From: Thereva unica
Taxonomy: Eukaryota > Arthropoda > Insecta > Diptera > Therevidae
Assembly: GCA_949987705.1 (NCBI GenBank)
Contig: OX465283.1
Coordinates: forward strand, 95,343,813-95,407,812
DNA: 64,000 bases
Direction: 5' to 3'
The notes below the pieces were generated by a model that had not been told where the DNA came from, ran no database searches, and saw nothing but the letters and a program-made list of their open reading frames with translations. Made by a program: the position numbers and the translations under genes. This document shows positions 30,286-43,383 of the stretch, one piece after another (position 1 is the first letter of the stretch; the number at the start of each line of letters is the position of its first letter).

Positions 30286-33265
30286 CACCAACAATCGGAT
30301 GGACTTTCTGATTGATTCGGGCTCGGACTTTTCAATTGTTCCCGCCAAGGCGTTCCCGGCCCATAACGGTAGCCCGAACGTCCTTCTGTACGCGGCCAAC
30401 GGATCACTGATCCGTTCTTTCGGCACAAAGTTGCTTGAACTTGAACTCGGCTTACGCCGACGATACGTTTACAACTTTATTATAGCCGACACCACTAAAG
30501 CCATTATCGGGGCGGACTTCTTAACGAAGTTCAAATTGTCCGTCGATTTTGAATATCGGCATTTAGTCGACAAGCGCACGAAGTTTCGAATTAACGTGTG
30601 CGCTACCGTCGACTACAACCCCGGAACATTTCCATGCCGAGTTATTGGCATATACAAAGAGCTATTAACGAAGTACGCTTCGTTAACAAAACCGCCCAAT
30701 TTTAACCTTCCGGTTAAACACAATGTGCAACACCACATTGTAACTAAAGGGCAATTACCTTTTGTCACCGCTCGGCGACTCCATCCGGAGAAACTGAAGG
30801 TGGCAAAGTTAGAGTTCGACCATATGGTCGAATTGGGGATATGTCGACCTTCGTCGTCCCCCGCAGCATCTCCGCTTCATCTAGTTCCTAAACGGGACTC
30901 TCATGATTGGAGGCCATGCGGCGACTACCGTCGCCTTAATGCTGTCACTGTGCCGGATAGATATCCGATCCCGCATATACAGAATTTCTCCGTGAATCTT
31001 CACGGCTGCACAATTTTTTCAAAGGTTGATTTGGTACGTGCATACCATCACATACCAATCGCCCCAGAAGACGTGCATAAGACTGCACTCATTACGCCAT
31101 TCGGCCTATATGAGTTTACACGTATGCCATTCGGCTTACGAAATGCAGCCCAAACCTTTCAAAGGTTCATAAATGAAGTTACGAGAGATCTCGACTTCGT
31201 TTATGTATACTTGGACGATATACTTATCGCCAGTAAAACCGAGGATGAGCATATCGTTCACCTCGAAGAGCTCTTTAAACGCCTCGATAGCTTCGGTTTA
31301 ACCATTAAGCTAGAGAAATGCGTTTTTGGTGCAACAGAGATTAAGTTTCTAAGCCACCGCATCACAAAGGATGGAATACTTCCATCCTCCGATCGGGTTC
31401 AGGCTATCGTTGATCTCGCACCTCCAACTTCTGTCAAATCGATCCAGAAGTTTTTGGGAATGGTGAATTTCTATCACCGATTCATTCCAAAATTGGCTGA
31501 ACAGTTGGTGCCGATAAACGAGCATTTGAGAGACCTTCTCAACCGCTCACGTGCCAATAAAGTTTTTGACTGGCCAGCAGAATGTCAGGCGGCATTCCTC
31601 AAGGTGAAAACCTCGATGGCTGAAGCAACTCTGCTGAACCATCCAATCGAGGATGCAAAATACAGTCTTACGACTGACGCCTCTGATTATGCAATCGGAG
31701 GCGTTTTGGAACAATTCAACGGTCATCGGTGGCAACCTCTAGCTTTTTATTCCAAAAAGCTGCCACCAACAGAACGGAAGTACTCTGCATTCGATCGCGA
31801 ACTCCTCGCAATCTATGCAGCGATCAAACACTTCCGCTATTTCGTTGAAGGACGCAATTTCGTGGTCTATACTGATCACAAACCACTGGTTCGTGCCCTT
31901 CACACAAAGACCGAACGATCCCCTCGTCAGACCAGACATTTGGGTCTAATCTCTCAGTTTACCACAGACATCAGACATGTGTCTGGTAAACAAAACGTTG
32001 TCGCAGACTACTTGTCGCGCTCACTAGCAACCGACAACGTCGACTCGGTCACCTTCGACCTGCCTACACTAGCTCAGGCTCAACAAGGTGACACAGAGTT
32101 GAAGTCTCTACAAGAGCACCCCAGCAACGGCTCACGGGTAAAACTAATTCTCAAGCCAATACCATTTACCGCCTATCAGGTGTGGTGTGAGACTAGTACA
32201 GGCATTTCTAAGCCTTACATACCCACTTCCTTACGCAGACTAGCGTTCAACTCCGAACATAGTCTTTCTCATCCTGGTATTCGTGCTACAAGACGAGCCG
32301 TTACCAAGAAATACTTCTGGCCATCGATCAATAAAGACTGCAATGAGTGGTCTCGATCATGCCTAGGTTGCCAAAAGTCCAAAGTTTCTCGGCATACCAA
32401 ATCTCCATTGGAGGCTTTCAAACTTCCAAATAATAGATTTGACCATATCCATATGGATATAGTGGGACCCCTACCCCCATCTCGTGGATACTCTTATATC
32501 TTAACGATAGTCGATAGATTCACGCGATGGCCTGAAGCATACCCAATTCGGGATATCTCAGCTTCAACAGTGGCAAAGAAATTCGTCACTGAATTTGTCC
32601 CACGATTCGGCGTACCACTCGAGATCACAACCGATCAAGGAACGCAGTTCGAATCGAAACTGTTCAATGAAGTTGCCAAATTACTCGGCACTCATCGAAT
32701 TCGGACTACCGCCTACCACCCGCAAGCAAACGGGATGGTTGAACGGTTCCACAGGCAACTAAAAGCAGCCCTAATGGCAAGGGACAACACTACTCATTGG
32801 AGTGAAGATTTGCCCTTTGTCATGTTAGGCATACGCACGGCAATTAAGACCGACTTACAATGCTCGCCAGCCGAGCTCGTATATGGTCAGAATTTGAGAC
32901 TTCCCAATTCGATTTCTATCACAACCGATGAAAATCCAATTGAAGAATCAGAATTCCTCTCTCGCCTTCGTTCTCATATGCAGAACATTAAGGCGATACA
33001 TCCTCGTCAATCCGTCCAAAAGGATGTCTACGTGCCAGAAGCCCTGGAGAACGCCGACTACGTTTTCATACGTGTCGACAGAGTTCGAAAACCTTTCGAA
33101 TCTCCATATGAAGGCCCATACGAAGTAATCAAACGATTACGAAAACATTTCGTCGTCAAATTGAACGGCACAACCAAGTCAATATCTATTGACAGGCTAA
33201 AGCCAGCCTTCGGTTGTGACCGCGACAACGAAACCAAGCCGTCTAAAGCGGTAACATTCCGTTAA
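30125..33265 (+). CDS. Gypsy (CsRn1-like) Pol: protease, RT, RNase H, integrase
   Basis: The frame is open for 1046 codons. It contains protease ([10 protein letters not shown], Asp64), reverse transcriptase ([19 protein letters not shown] at 362-365), RNase H ([10 protein letters not shown] near 518; TDHKPLV) and integrase (zinc region near 712-745; Asp778, Asp837, Glu873, a DD35E arrangement). No chromodomain or env follows. Pol lacks a persuasive own start; overlap with gag in the +1 frame suggests programmed +1 (or -2) frameshifting, or a one-base indel in this copy. All catalytic residues seen are intact. Confidence 0.92.
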   Translation: MVVKHAPARPPAVSVVVKTCRRRKRPPPTLKKLKLGIDSSEHITGRSYRLFVRDTNNRMDFLIDSGSDFSIVPAKAFPAHNGSPNVLLYAANGSLIRSFGTKLLELELGLRRRYVYNFIIADTTKAIIGADFLTKFKLSVDFEYRHLVDKRTKFRINVCATVDYNPGTFPCRVIGIYKELLTKYASLTKPPNFNLPVKHNVQHHIVTKGQLPFVTARRLHPEKLKVAKLEFDHMVELGICRPSSSPAASPLHLVPKRDSHDWRPCGDYRRLNAVTVPDRYPIPHIQNFSVNLHGCTIFSKVDLVRAYHHIPIAPEDVHKTALITPFGLYEFTRMPFGLRNAAQTFQRFINEVTRDLDFVYVYLDDILIASKTEDEHIVHLEELFKRLDSFGLTIKLEKCVFGATEIKFLSHRITKDGILPSSDRVQAIVDLAPPTSVKSIQKFLGMVNFYHRFIPKLAEQLVPINEHLRDLLNRSRANKVFDWPAECQAAFLKVKTSMAEATLLNHPIEDAKYSLTTDASDYAIGGVLEQFNGHRWQPLAFYSKKLPPTERKYSAFDRELLAIYAAIKHFRYFVEGRNFVVYTDHKPLVRALHTKTERSPRQTRHLGLISQFTTDIRHVSGKQNVVADYLSRSLATDNVDSVTFDLPTLAQAQQGDTELKSLQEHPSNGSRVKLILKPIPFTAYQVWCETSTGISKPYIPTSLRRLAFNSEHSLSHPGIRATRRAVTKKYFWPSINKDCNEWSRSCLGCQKSKVSRHTKSPLEAFKLPNNRFDHIHMDIVGPLPPSRGYSYILTIVDRFTRWPEAYPIRDISASTVAKKFVTEFVPRFGVPLEITTDQGTQFESKLFNEVAKLLGTHRIRTTAYHPQANGMVERFHRQLKAALMARDNTTHWSEDLPFVMLGIRTAIKTDLQCSPAELVYGQNLRLPNSISITTDENPIEESEFLSRLRSHMQNIKAIHPRQSVQKDVYVPEALENADYVFIRVDRVRKPFESPYEGPYEVIKRLRKHFVVKLNGTTKSISIDRLKPAFGCDRDNETKPSKAVTFR

Positions 33266-33274
33266 CGCTACGCT

Positions 33275-33286
33275 GGGAGGGGAGTA
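33275..33286 (+). promoter_or_regulatory. Gypsy polypurine tract
   Basis: GGGAGGGGAGTA ends immediately before the TGTAGTGACC start of the 3' LTR. Confidence 0.8.
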
Positions 33287-34234
<948 letters not shown>

Positions 34235-34840
34235 GAGTTTGGTACAATAGTTTTTTTTTTATACGTTTACTTGATATTATTTTCTTGTTGTGACTTTGTA
34301 GTGCTCAGGGTAACTTTTAATTTCGATTATGTTGTGAATCTGGGTACCCAAGATAAAATTTTTAGCTTTTTCAAAAAAAAAAGCTTATACAGAGGCTCTG
34401 TCCGTCTGTCCGTCTGAAGCCTACTTTCATCTCTGAAAGTACTGCCGCTACAGACTTGGGAAATATCTCAAAATGTAGCTCTTGGTCCAAAGACCAAAAA
34501 CTGAGAAAATGGTCTGGAAATTTCAACCAGAAGTATATTTAAACAACAAAAAAGAGCCTTTAAAGAAAATATTGTGACTAATTTTCTAAGGCTTATAACT
34601 TCTTAATTATTCATTTTACCACAAAATTTCTAAGTAATAAATTGTAGATTATTTAATTCTAAACAAAAAGTGTCCTTGCAAATTTCCGGTAAGATGTGCC
34701 GTTTCGGAGATATAGTGGAAAAACCATTTGCATACGTTTTCCAAGATGGCGGCCAAATGGGGGGGGGGGGTTAGAATCCCGAAAACTCAAACTTAAGCTC
34801 ACCCTGACCCTCCCTACACTCATTTCCATGGACTATAAAA
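34235..34840. other. No gene recognised
   Basis: Contains GTCCGTCTGTCCGTCTG near 34403 and a G9 run near 34761. No coding region seen; possibly part of the Helitron-like body that ends at 35554. Confidence 0.4.
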
Positions 34841-34844
34841 GGCT

Positions 34845-34950
34845 AGGGAAAGTCCCTCGTCTGTGGGGCTGTGAGTTCGATCCTTCGGCTCGCGGTGCTT
34901 TTTTTTCGTTATAATAATTTTTTTTAATTTCCTTCGGGGATTTTGTTTCA
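34845..34950 (+). other. tRNA-like (SINE-like) repeat, second copy
   Basis: CCTCGTCTGTGGGGCTG, GAGTTCGATCCTTCGG and GCGGTGC followed by T8 match the copy at 17565-17620, and the downstream TTTCCTTCGGGG block is shared too. Confidence 0.45.
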
Positions 34951-35159
34951 TATGAAACAAGTTTTTGACATGAATACGTCTCTAAATTTGCTTCCAGAAC
35001 AAAAACCGATGATAACGAAATCATGGCATATAGTTTTTATTTGCTGCTCAAAAACTATTGTTTATATTGAATAAAGAAATATACCATGACGTGGGTGAAG
35101 AATCAAAGAATTTTATTGTTTACATTTGATTTCCTTTTTTTTAAGTTATGATGATTATA

Positions 35160-35554
35160 TTGTATATATAGCGTTGGTCAGTGTGATACTTATGAATCTC
35201 CATGGCCAAACTAGGCTGCGGTAAGCCGAATTTTTAACAATAAGACATGTAGGTTTAAGTAAAATAATACACCTAATTCTGTTGTGCAAAGTGCACCACA
35301 TTAGATTTTCCTCCAATCCAAAGAAAAATGTTTAGATTCGTTTTCTATAGTGTTTACATGTGTGATGTGCTTTTTTTCTTCAATTTGACACATTCGAATT
35401 ATTGGCCTCGATTCCCAGATCCGGCGGGTTGGAACTGAGTGCGGATCAATCTCCACTTAATATATTGTCATCCAATCTGAAGTGTTATTCAACACAAAGA
35501 ATACCATGAAAAAGCGTAATTGGTGGCTAGTCTCTAGGCACAACATCCCACTAG
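35160..35554 (+). mobile_element. Helitron-like 3' region and terminus, copy 3
   Basis: Ends with the hairpin GTGGCTAG-TCT-CTAGGCAC, nine bases, and CTAG at 35551-35554 followed by T. Upstream blocks (ATATAGCGTTGGTCAGTG near 35166, TGCGGTAAGCCGAA near 35219) match the region 16750-17110 in inverted orientation. Confidence 0.65.
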
Positions 35555-35559
35555 TTTTC

Positions 35560-36635
35560 TTTTCATAAGATTTTGTTGTTGTTGTGATTTAATACGAAAT
35601 TAAGGAAGAGTGGTGTAAGGCTAAGGCCAGAGAAAAAGAATTAGGAGTAAGAATTTATATTTATATAAGAAAGAAGAAAAGAAAGAAAGAAAGAAAATTT
35701 TAAAACGAAACTTTTATAAAATGTACCTTTTTCATGCACGTGCTTAGTTATAGAATACACAACATGTTTATAAATTACATATATGATACCCATTAGGGAT
35801 TTTTACTGTAGTAAGCTTAAGGAATATGTTTTTTTTATTCTTTCCGACCTGAAAAAAAAAGAAGAAGAAATTAAATAAACAAAGAAAAAAAAAGATTTAA
35901 TAATCTAAATTTTTTAAATTAAACATTCATGGAAATCTTTTCCTCTTCTCTCTGTTTATGAGGTCTTGCTCTACGCTTAATTATTGGCATCGGTGGTTAC
36001 TGTTGTAGTTTTTTTTTGTTTTTTTTTGTCTTTCAGCAATTTATTTACCATGTAGGTAAATCTAATGATGGGATGACCGGAAGCATGGTGACCGGTGTAG
36101 AGGCTGTGTGCCCCTCACCCCCCCTAACGTAAGTACTTGCAGGTTTTAAGTTTTTTTTCAGCATTCATATCCGACCGCATCCGCTCGCATGGCTGCGACT
36201 CCGAATCCCCTTTAGCTCTCTCGATGGCCCTGGACGGGTCCGCACGTCGTCCCTTTGTTATTCGATTAATTTTAATTGCAATTCGGCACGAGATTTGTTT
36301 TTGAAGGTTTCTCTATTAATCTGTCACTTGCTTCGTCTTCATGCACTACGATCCCCCCCCATCCGGCGAGCTAGTCCGCACATCGCCAGTCGTGCCAGCA
36401 CCTGAAGTGTATTGAAGGCAAGTGATTTCTCTTCGACGAACCCTCCCATCCGGACCATCCGTCCAGCCACCTTCGACACTGTCAAAGTCCCCATCTTATG
36501 ATTTTTTTGTAATAAGTTTGAAGCCCTGTGAGGCAATATTCTTGGATCTTCGTGCTATACCAGCACACTTATTCCCCGACAGATTACATTATTATAAAAA
36601 AGGAGATGATCCAAAAAGGGGAAATGAACTGGTCA
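35560..36635. other. No gene recognised
   Basis: Low-complexity purine and thymine runs (an AAAG-type run near 35670-35697, T-rich near 36008-36030) and a GC-richer stretch at 36060-36480 without a convincing ORF. Confidence 0.45.
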
Positions 36636-36699
36636 AAAGGTGTATGAATAGGAGGATTCTTTAAAAAAAGAATTCTTTTTCAAGTTATTGCTTAGCAAC

Positions 36700-37764
36700 G
36701 GCAATTTATAATGATTAATTGATTTACACAATTGAGATTTATAAAATCGTTCATAAACATTTGCAGGTCCCCAGAAGCTAAGTATCTGTAAATGTATATT
36801 GCCAAAAAAATACAAAATAATCCATAAAATATAATACTCCAAACATATGACAAACTTCAGTTTCGGAGATATCGCTTCTTTTGGACGAGTAAATCGTTTT
36901 GGCTGCAAATAGGGTTCAACAATATTAAAGAGATTTTCGGAAATAACACTGTTCATGTGAAAATTTTCATGAAATAGTGTTCGGTTGTTTCTCAGGTCTT
37001 CAAACTATAATCAAATAGCAGAATATGTAGTACATCATTATGGGTGTGTTTCTTTACTCATTCCATAGAAGGAATAGAATAAAAAGAATACTTGATAGAA
37101 TATTCGGAATAGAATGAATAAAGAAACGCACCGGGAATGACAGTAAACAAACTGAAGAAAAATTGTGATTTATTCAAAAGAGTTGTGTATTTTAAAAATA
37201 TTGTGGGATACATATAACTATAATAAGATTAGACATTTGATGTCTCCTGGGGTCCATTTGAAATTATTATTATCCATATCTGAAATTATTATTATTAGAA
37301 ATACTTTTAAAAATGATAACAAATAAATAAAGGCCATGGCTGCTGCTTTCTTGCCAAATGACGCAATTATGACAGTAATATATTTATATTATGTTATATT
37401 AGTAAGGTTAATTCCCTTTATTCTAAACGTGTTCCATCTCAAGAGGTAGTTTAAAAAGAATGCATTCCGAATATTCCGAATGAATAAAGAAACGCTTCAT
37501 CTGTCAATTCGAAACTTGGGAATGAATAAAGAAACGCATTTTCTGTCTATTCCTTCTACGGAATGAATAAAGAAACACACCCTATTTCTTTATCAAAAAG
37601 CTTACATCAGTTACGAATCTGCCTTTAAAATTTCTTAATTGCAAATATGGATTTACCCAGTTTCTAGGCGCTCTCCTTTTTCTTTGCTGCAGTTTCCTAA
37701 TATATTTGTGCAACACAAATGCTATACATGCTAGCATCATTACTGCTATTAATCTTCTCCGCAC
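36700..37764 (-). pseudogene. HARBI1/PIF-like transposase gene fragment, three exons
   Basis: Exon 1 (37764-37606) encodes RRRLIAVMMLACIAF and RRAPRNWVNPYLQLRNFKGR, ending at donor GTAAGC. Exon 2 (37005-36838) follows a TATAG acceptor and reads FEDLRNNRTLFHENFHM, NLFNIVEPYLQP and KEAISPKLKFVICLE. A 52-bp intron (36837-36786, GTATTA...TTACAG) leads to exon 3 (from 36785), YLASGD. The joins keep frame and produce the expected order of a PIF-family protein ahead of its nuclease domain. Intron 1 is 600 bp but contains the 541-bp MITE plus a 3-bp duplication; without them it is 56 bp. Exon 3 soon loses similarity and no DDE domain is seen, so this is a truncated gene or pseudogene. The GTG at 37764 is not a real start; an upstream exon is possible. 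Confidence 0.72.
37042..37582. mobile_element. 541-bp MITE in the HARBI1-like intron
   Basis: Inverted ends of about 37 bp, GGGTGTGTTTCTTTACTCAT on the left with two mismatches on the right, flanked by TAT (37039-37041, 37583-37585). GAATGAATAAAGAAACGC is repeated several times inside. Confidence 0.88.
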
Positions 37765-37799
37765 TAGATTTCTAAATAAAAAAATATTTACTATGAAAT

Positions 37800-38450
37800 T
37801 TATTTACAAATAACATAGATTACACCTGCGAAATCGTGACATTTTGAATGATAATCCTAAGAGCGTCAACTTGAAATATATAATTTATTACAATGACACC
37901 TAGTAGTCATAGTACCGAATTAATCCCATACGAATCGAAAATGAAATGAGGGAAGTGAAAAGTAAGTGAAATTTCACTCGATCTGGATACTAGGCATTAA
38001 ATAAAAAACTGAAATGTCAAAAAAGCTGCCTTGATGGGCAGCAAAATTAGGATTAGGAATGATAATGCAGCGGCAGCATTCAGTGCTGCTTCTCTGGTCA
38101 TGTGACCCGCTTTGACCAATAGAAACAGTTTGCTACTGATATTTTTGTTGCGCTGCTTTGGATCTGAGCCTGCTATTTTCCTTCCTGTTCTATGTTAATA
38201 CTTTTAAGCTGTGTTTTGCTTTGGATCAAGTTATGACATTTTTAGGAGCTACATTATTGTTAGCATTTACTAGACTTATTTAAAAAATGTTTCACGTAAG
38301 TGAAATAATAACAATAAAAATTAACAAAATAAAATTCTAATAAATATATACAACATGCAATATATTCATATCCATATATATAAAAAAAGCAATAAAATTA
38401 AATGAACAACAAACAAGAAATAAATAATTCCTTTTACGTGTCTACATAAA
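37800..38450. other. No gene recognised
   Basis: AT-rich sequence with a short GC-rich GCAGCGGCAGC stretch at about 38070; no feature could be supported. Confidence 0.45.
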
Positions 38451-38451
38451 A

Positions 38452-39893
38452 GCCTAGTATCCTGTTCATGCGGAATTCCGCTCTGTAGAGAATCCATATA
38501 ACTAGTCTGAATTCCGCTTAGCTGGGAGACTTATGTAGACAAACTTTAGCCAAAGACTTGCGATGGAATGACCACATATTCCAAATCGCCAAACAAGCAT
38601 CCCAGTGCTTGGGATTTCTTAAGAGGTGCAAGTTCCTCCTCCAGCCATCGGCCCGTGCTGTTATTTATAAATCCTACATTCGGCCTCTTCTCGAATATAA
38701 CTCCCTCGTTTGGGGCGGCGCCCCAATAACCACCTTGGCATGGTTAGATAAGGTGCAAAAAAAGGCACTCAAGTTAATTGATGACGACACCGCCTGCTCC
38801 ACCATCGACCCCCTGGGCCACCGTAGGAATGTAGCAGCACTGACAAAATTTTATCGCTACTACCACAGTGACTGTTCCTCCGAGTTAAACGCTCTCCTGC
38901 CTCCACGGCAATCTTATACCCGCAACACCAGATTAGCCCACTCGTCTCATTCCCTTCACCTGCAACTACCCTTTTCACGCACTCAACAAAATATGAATTC
39001 GTTTGTTAATAGAACAACTCGACTGTGGAATGATCTCTCGCAGTCAGTATTTCCGAGCTCCTACAACATCCGAGTTCAAACGCAGGGTTCATCACCACCT
39101 TCTTCAATACCCTCCCGTACCTTTTAACCCTTAACCTATACCCCCCACCCCTCCCCCGTACTAAGCTTACTGCTAGACATTGCACCATGACGTGACAAAT
39201 GACATGACGGACTAGTAGTACAAAGGGTGACTCCTGAACTTAGCACTGCCACATAAAAAAAAAAAAAGACAATGAAGACCTGACAGTTGGACAATTTCAA
39301 ATTAATTATTGCACTGTCCTTTATTGCGCTTCTGCGGTATTACAACAAATTAAATAACTTCAGAAATTTTCCTGCATATCGAGTAATTCCATTATTTGGA
39401 AAAAAGAAGATTGATAGAGAATTTAATCAAAAATGCATGTTCTATACATATATCCTCGTACTTAGTATAAATGGGACAAGCATTTTAAAGTAAAAAAAAA
39501 ATCAAGATTTTGCATTTAAAATGTAAAAAACCTAAATTATAATAAAATTATTTGTATTTGACGTGTTCATTTGCTAATGTTACACTTTTCAATCTCGTAT
39601 GCCTTCGAATAATAAAAATAAATGTCAAAATTTCCGCTCATGAAAATAGAAAATATATTTCTTCAGCTGAGTGCCCTGCGGAAAAATGAAACGTGAAGTC
39701 TCCACTCAGAAAAAACGCCATCTTTCTTCTAGAGTACAAAGTTCATTTACGGGTCTGAATTTCGCACGAACAGGATACTAGACTTTATGGACGGAATTCA
39801 GACCGGCCTCTAACCTGAATTCCGCACACTTTTTTTACATGCATTTTAAAGGGGAGTCTGAATTCCGCATGAACAGGATACTAAGCTAAATAA
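38452..39893. mobile_element. Inverted-repeat DNA element hosting a LINE
   Basis: AGTATCCTGTTCATGCGGAA near 38456 is mirrored twice on the right, near 39755-39780 and near 39866-39890. GAATTCCGC is repeated throughout. The LINE fragment at 38540-39267 lies inside. ORF 39287-39493 (plus) contains FPAYRVIPLFGKKKIDREFNQ, vaguely like a PIF N-terminus; this is weak. Target duplication not resolved. Confidence 0.6.
38540..39267 (+). pseudogene. Jockey-type LINE, 5'-truncated ORF2 C-terminus with poly(A)
   Basis: Starts in the post-palm region (LAKDLRWNDHI, FLKRCKFLLQP, YKSYIRPLLEYNSLVWGG, LDKVQKKALKLI) and runs to RTTRLWNDLSQSVFPSSYNIRV. There the frame slips by one base at about 39079; the shifted frame gives FKRRVHHHLLQYPPVPF and a stop at 39125-39127. 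A 3' UTR and a run of about 13 A follow. Typical of a dead-on-arrival LINE insertion. Confidence 0.82.
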
Positions 39894-39899
39894 AAAAAT

Positions 39900-40297
39900 G
39901 AACACGCAAATATAAGTATAATTAAAAACAATTTGGCGCCTTCATCATAATCTCAAAAGACTTATAGTAAAGAAGTAAACGCACAATTTAAACACTTTAA
40001 TCACTTCCCTATATAATTTTAAAATAAAAATATTCTTATTAGAAATAAATATTATTTTAAAAATCATTTTCACTGCACAATCATTTCAAATTTTCACATA
40101 AATCAGGAATTTTCCTAACACTTTCACTATTTAACTTTAATTTCACAATTAACCACTATTTATCCTTATTTTGTCACCTTTAAATTATTATATTTAACCG
40201 AAAAAACCTATTAGTTTCTTTTACTAACGATAAAAACTGCTCCGATTCCCGCACTTTACATATAAATTTGACAGTTCCTCGGGAACTTTCAGACTAA
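39900..40297. other. No gene recognised
   Basis: AT-rich unique sequence up to the TAA target of the next element. Confidence 0.45.
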
Positions 40298-41631
40298 AGG
40301 CTCAAGCAGAACCAATCCGTTCCGTCCGTTTTTAAAAGTTGGAAATTTGACATTTCCATAAACTTTCCTTGAGACGAACGGAACGGTAGCCACAATTGAG
40401 GCTTGTTACACGGTATAACACTTTCTGCTGTAACAAACCGGTTTGTGCGTGTTATACGAATTTCACGATAAACTGACTGTTCTGCATTTTTTCGTGTAAC
40501 AATTCTATTGTCTATGTAGCTGTGTACAAACTTTAAGTCATTTTCGTAGACCCCGAGCAACCCAAAGTCTAGTAATAACAAGTCTTTCATCTTCATACAA
40601 AGAGTGCGTTCCGTAATATACTGGGAGCACTGCGCCAGTACTACCAGTGGTAGTTTTGTCGTTCCGTTTTCACCAAACAGTGCCCTGTCGCAGTGCTCTG
40701 GGAACATTCATGACGTCATGAATATTCCCCTTTTTACTACTGGGACTACTGCTTTGAAAGAGGTAATGTGCTCCCAGTAGTTTCAACATGTTTTGACAGA
40801 TGTGCATTGTGGCTGTAAAAAAATTGAATCGTGAGCAGTAAAATATGGAGACGGAGCCAGTATACTGTGCGCTCGTTCCGTATACAAAAATGTACTGCTT
40901 AGTTCAGTATAACTTTTTTAAACGGAACGTGCTTCGCAGTGCACTGGCATGACGTCTAAAATCACAGTGCTCCCAGTATATTACGGAACACACTCAAAAT
41001 TTTCCCCCCGTTGGTCGTGTGCGTGCATATATGAACATCACTGCTAAGCAAAACTCACGCATACTTCATGAACTCGACGAGACAAAGCCAGATTCTCTCT
41101 TTATGATAAAGAATGAAGAACAGAAAAGGAAAGAAAATTGAATCATCTGTTTCGTTTCACAAATCAAAACAAACGAGCAAATATGCACCAATACATTAAG
41201 TTTACCCCATATAAACTCATAAAAGTTTCCGCTCTTTAATTGTGTGCAAACGCGTATAAAATGTTGCATTCTCTCTCTGACAGCCTGACATGGTCATTTG
41301 AAGAACTTGTGCCTATAGCTGTTCGCCTTTCAATCATTAAACATATGAAGATGAAAGACTTGTTAATTTCTAGACTTTTGGAGCAACCCCGAGAATGAAA
41401 TTATGATTGTGTTAGTGTGTTGCTCTGTGCAGTCGAGAATTTTTTGGGATGCACAAGTAACAAACTTCCCCGCGACCCCTTGCCTATAAAACCGGTTTAT
41501 TGGAATTATTGGAAGTGTTGATGGAAGAAATGTTATGCCGTGTAACTTGCCTCATTAAGCGGACGGAATGGCAAAAAGAACAAAGAAAAAACGTGCGGAG
41601 CGGACGGAACGGATTGGTTCTGCTTCAGCCT
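40298..41631. mobile_element. 1334-bp PIF/Harbinger-like element
   Basis: AGGCTCAAGCAGAACCAATC, continuing through CGTTCCGTCCG, is mirrored at the right with one mismatch in about 31 bp. TAA is duplicated (40295-40297, 41632-41634). No transposase was recognised inside; a second MITE is nested at 40602-40995. Confidence 0.85.
40602..40995. mobile_element. 394-bp nested MITE
   Basis: Ends GAGTGCGTTCCGTAATATAC (continuing through TGGGAGCACTG) mirrored with one mismatch in 31 bp, flanked by AAA on both sides. Internal CAGTAGT/ACTACTG motifs and a TCATGACGTCATGA palindrome near 40709. Confidence 0.85.
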
Positions 41632-41745
41632 TAAGTCACACATATGCAAAAATTTCCAGCAAGGCCTGTAGTTGAGAGGGTCTTGTTTGGATCGAAACTT
41701 ACATCTGGAGAGAAATTCCGCCTGTAAACGTGGTACGTGATTACT

Positions 41746-41913
41746 TTGGCCCATTTTACACGCTGAAACACGAAACAAAAAGATTCGCTTGGTTTGATGG
41801 GGAGAGGTGAGAAAGGGTTTGAGGGAACACGTGTTCTCTCAAGCCCTCTCTAACCTCTCTCCTTCAAACCAAGCGAATCTTTTTGTTTCGTGTTTTATCG
41901 TGTAAAATGGGCC
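41746..41913. mobile_element. Foldback MITE just upstream of twinfilin
   Basis: GGCCCATTTTACACG, AAACACGAAACAAAAAG and ATTCGCTTGGTTTGA on the left are mirrored in order on the right, giving arms of more than 50 bp around a short GAGAGG-rich loop. It ends 66 bases before the twinfilin start codon. Confidence 0.85.
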
Positions 41914-41979
41914 TACTATTTTGTTTTTTTTTAAGTTACCGGATATAACCCTATTTACAGATTTTGACAGGAATTAAAG

Positions 41980-43202
41980 ATGTCTCATCAAACCGGAATT
42001 AAAGGTGGGATTTTAAGTAATTGATGTAATTATTGTTATAAATTTACTATTTTTAGCAAATGATAAGCTTTTAAAAGTTTTTGGTAAAGCAAAAGATGGA
42101 AAAATTAGAGTCATAAAAATTTCGATTGAAAATGGTATACAGTGGCATTTATAGATTTTTTTATTATATTATTTTTTATTAGAGGAACTTGCTTGTGGTG
42201 GCATGCATGATAGCAAAAAAGACTGGGAAAAAGATTATGATAAATACATAAGCCCCTTGATTGAAAAAGATGTTCCTTGTTATATACTTTATCGCATGGA
42301 CACGAAAACTCACTTGGGGTATGCATGGTTGTTAATTAGTTGGATACCTGAGGCATCAACTGTGAGACAGAAAATGTTATATGCTTCTACTAAAGCCACA
42401 CTCAAAACAGAATTTGGATCAGCACATATTAAAGAAGAAGTTCACGCAACTACATTAGCAGAGACAACTTTGGACGGTTATTATAAAAACAAAAGGGCGT
42501 TTGCCGCTCCTGCTCCATTAACATCGCGGGAAGAAGAACTGCAGGAACTTAGAAAGTCCGAGATTCATACTGAGATAAACACCGATACTAGACATCAAAC
42601 CCTAGGAGGAATCGTTTGCCCATTAACAGAGGATACAGTTACTGCCGTAAAAAATATGATTAAAGGATCATGCGATTATTTGCAATTTAGAATTGATCTT
42701 GAAGTAGTATTATTTCATTTTACGGGCGTATTATCATTTTCTTTTTTAGGAGGAAGTTGTTCACATTGTTAAGGCGTCGAATATAAGTTTAGAAGAGCTT
42801 CCACAGCAAATTCCATTAGATCACGCACGTTATCATGTGTATTTGTTTAAACACACACATGAGGGTGATTACTTAGAGTCATACGTTTTCATTTATTCAA
42901 TGCCCGGGTATTCATGTTCTGTTAAAGAAAGAATGATGTATTCAAGTTGTAAAGCTCTGTTTCTGGAATCTCTGAAATCTTATGGCATTGAAATAACGAA
43001 GAAGGTATGTTTTTTATATCCCAATTTTTTTTTTTTCAAAATTTTCTTTCAGCTTGAAATAGATGATGGCTCAGAACTTACGGAACAGTTTTTGCAAGAT
43101 GAATTACATCCGAAGAAGATTTTACATCGACCACAATTTGCAAAACCCAAGGGGCCACCTAATAGAGGGGCGAAGAGATTAACGAGAGTTCAACCAGAAT
43201 AA
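41980..43202 (+). CDS. twf: Twinfilin, complete, five exons
   Basis: Exons 41980-42004, 42057-42134, 42183-42703, 42750-43004 and 43053-43202; all four introns (46-52 bp) are GT-AG and phase is preserved, giving 1029 nt or 342 residues plus stop, the usual length. Start MSHQTGIK and the stretches KDWEKDYDK, DVPCYILYR, TRHQTLGGI, YSMPGYSCSVKERMMYSS and ELHPKKILHRP match twinfilin. The two ADF-H domains (about 5-140 and 178-313) bind actin monomers and the C-terminal tail binds capping protein and phosphoinositides, so the protein limits filament growth in the cytoplasm. No frameshift or stop. A TTACAG just before the start could be the acceptor of a 5' UTR intron. It is the only clearly functional host gene here. 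Confidence 0.96.
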
Positions 43203-43383
43203 TTTCTTATTGATGTTGTTTCCCAAATAATACAAGGCCTAATATGGAGTGCAATCGCATGAGTAAACGCATAACGGTTCCAAAAGTGTTTTTTCTGGTG
43301 GAAGCAATTTTTTTTATTAAAATCTTTCCCGCTAATAATTCTTTTAATTAATGCTGGAAGAAGTTACTAATTACTACCCTTGG

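Noticed and set aside
29529..30428. Minus-strand ORFs over the Gypsy gag/pol junction
   Set aside because: Shadows of the higher-GC plus-strand coding frame; no domain.
42111..42326. Minus-strand ORF opposite twinfilin
   Set aside because: Shadow of exons 2-3 on the other strand.
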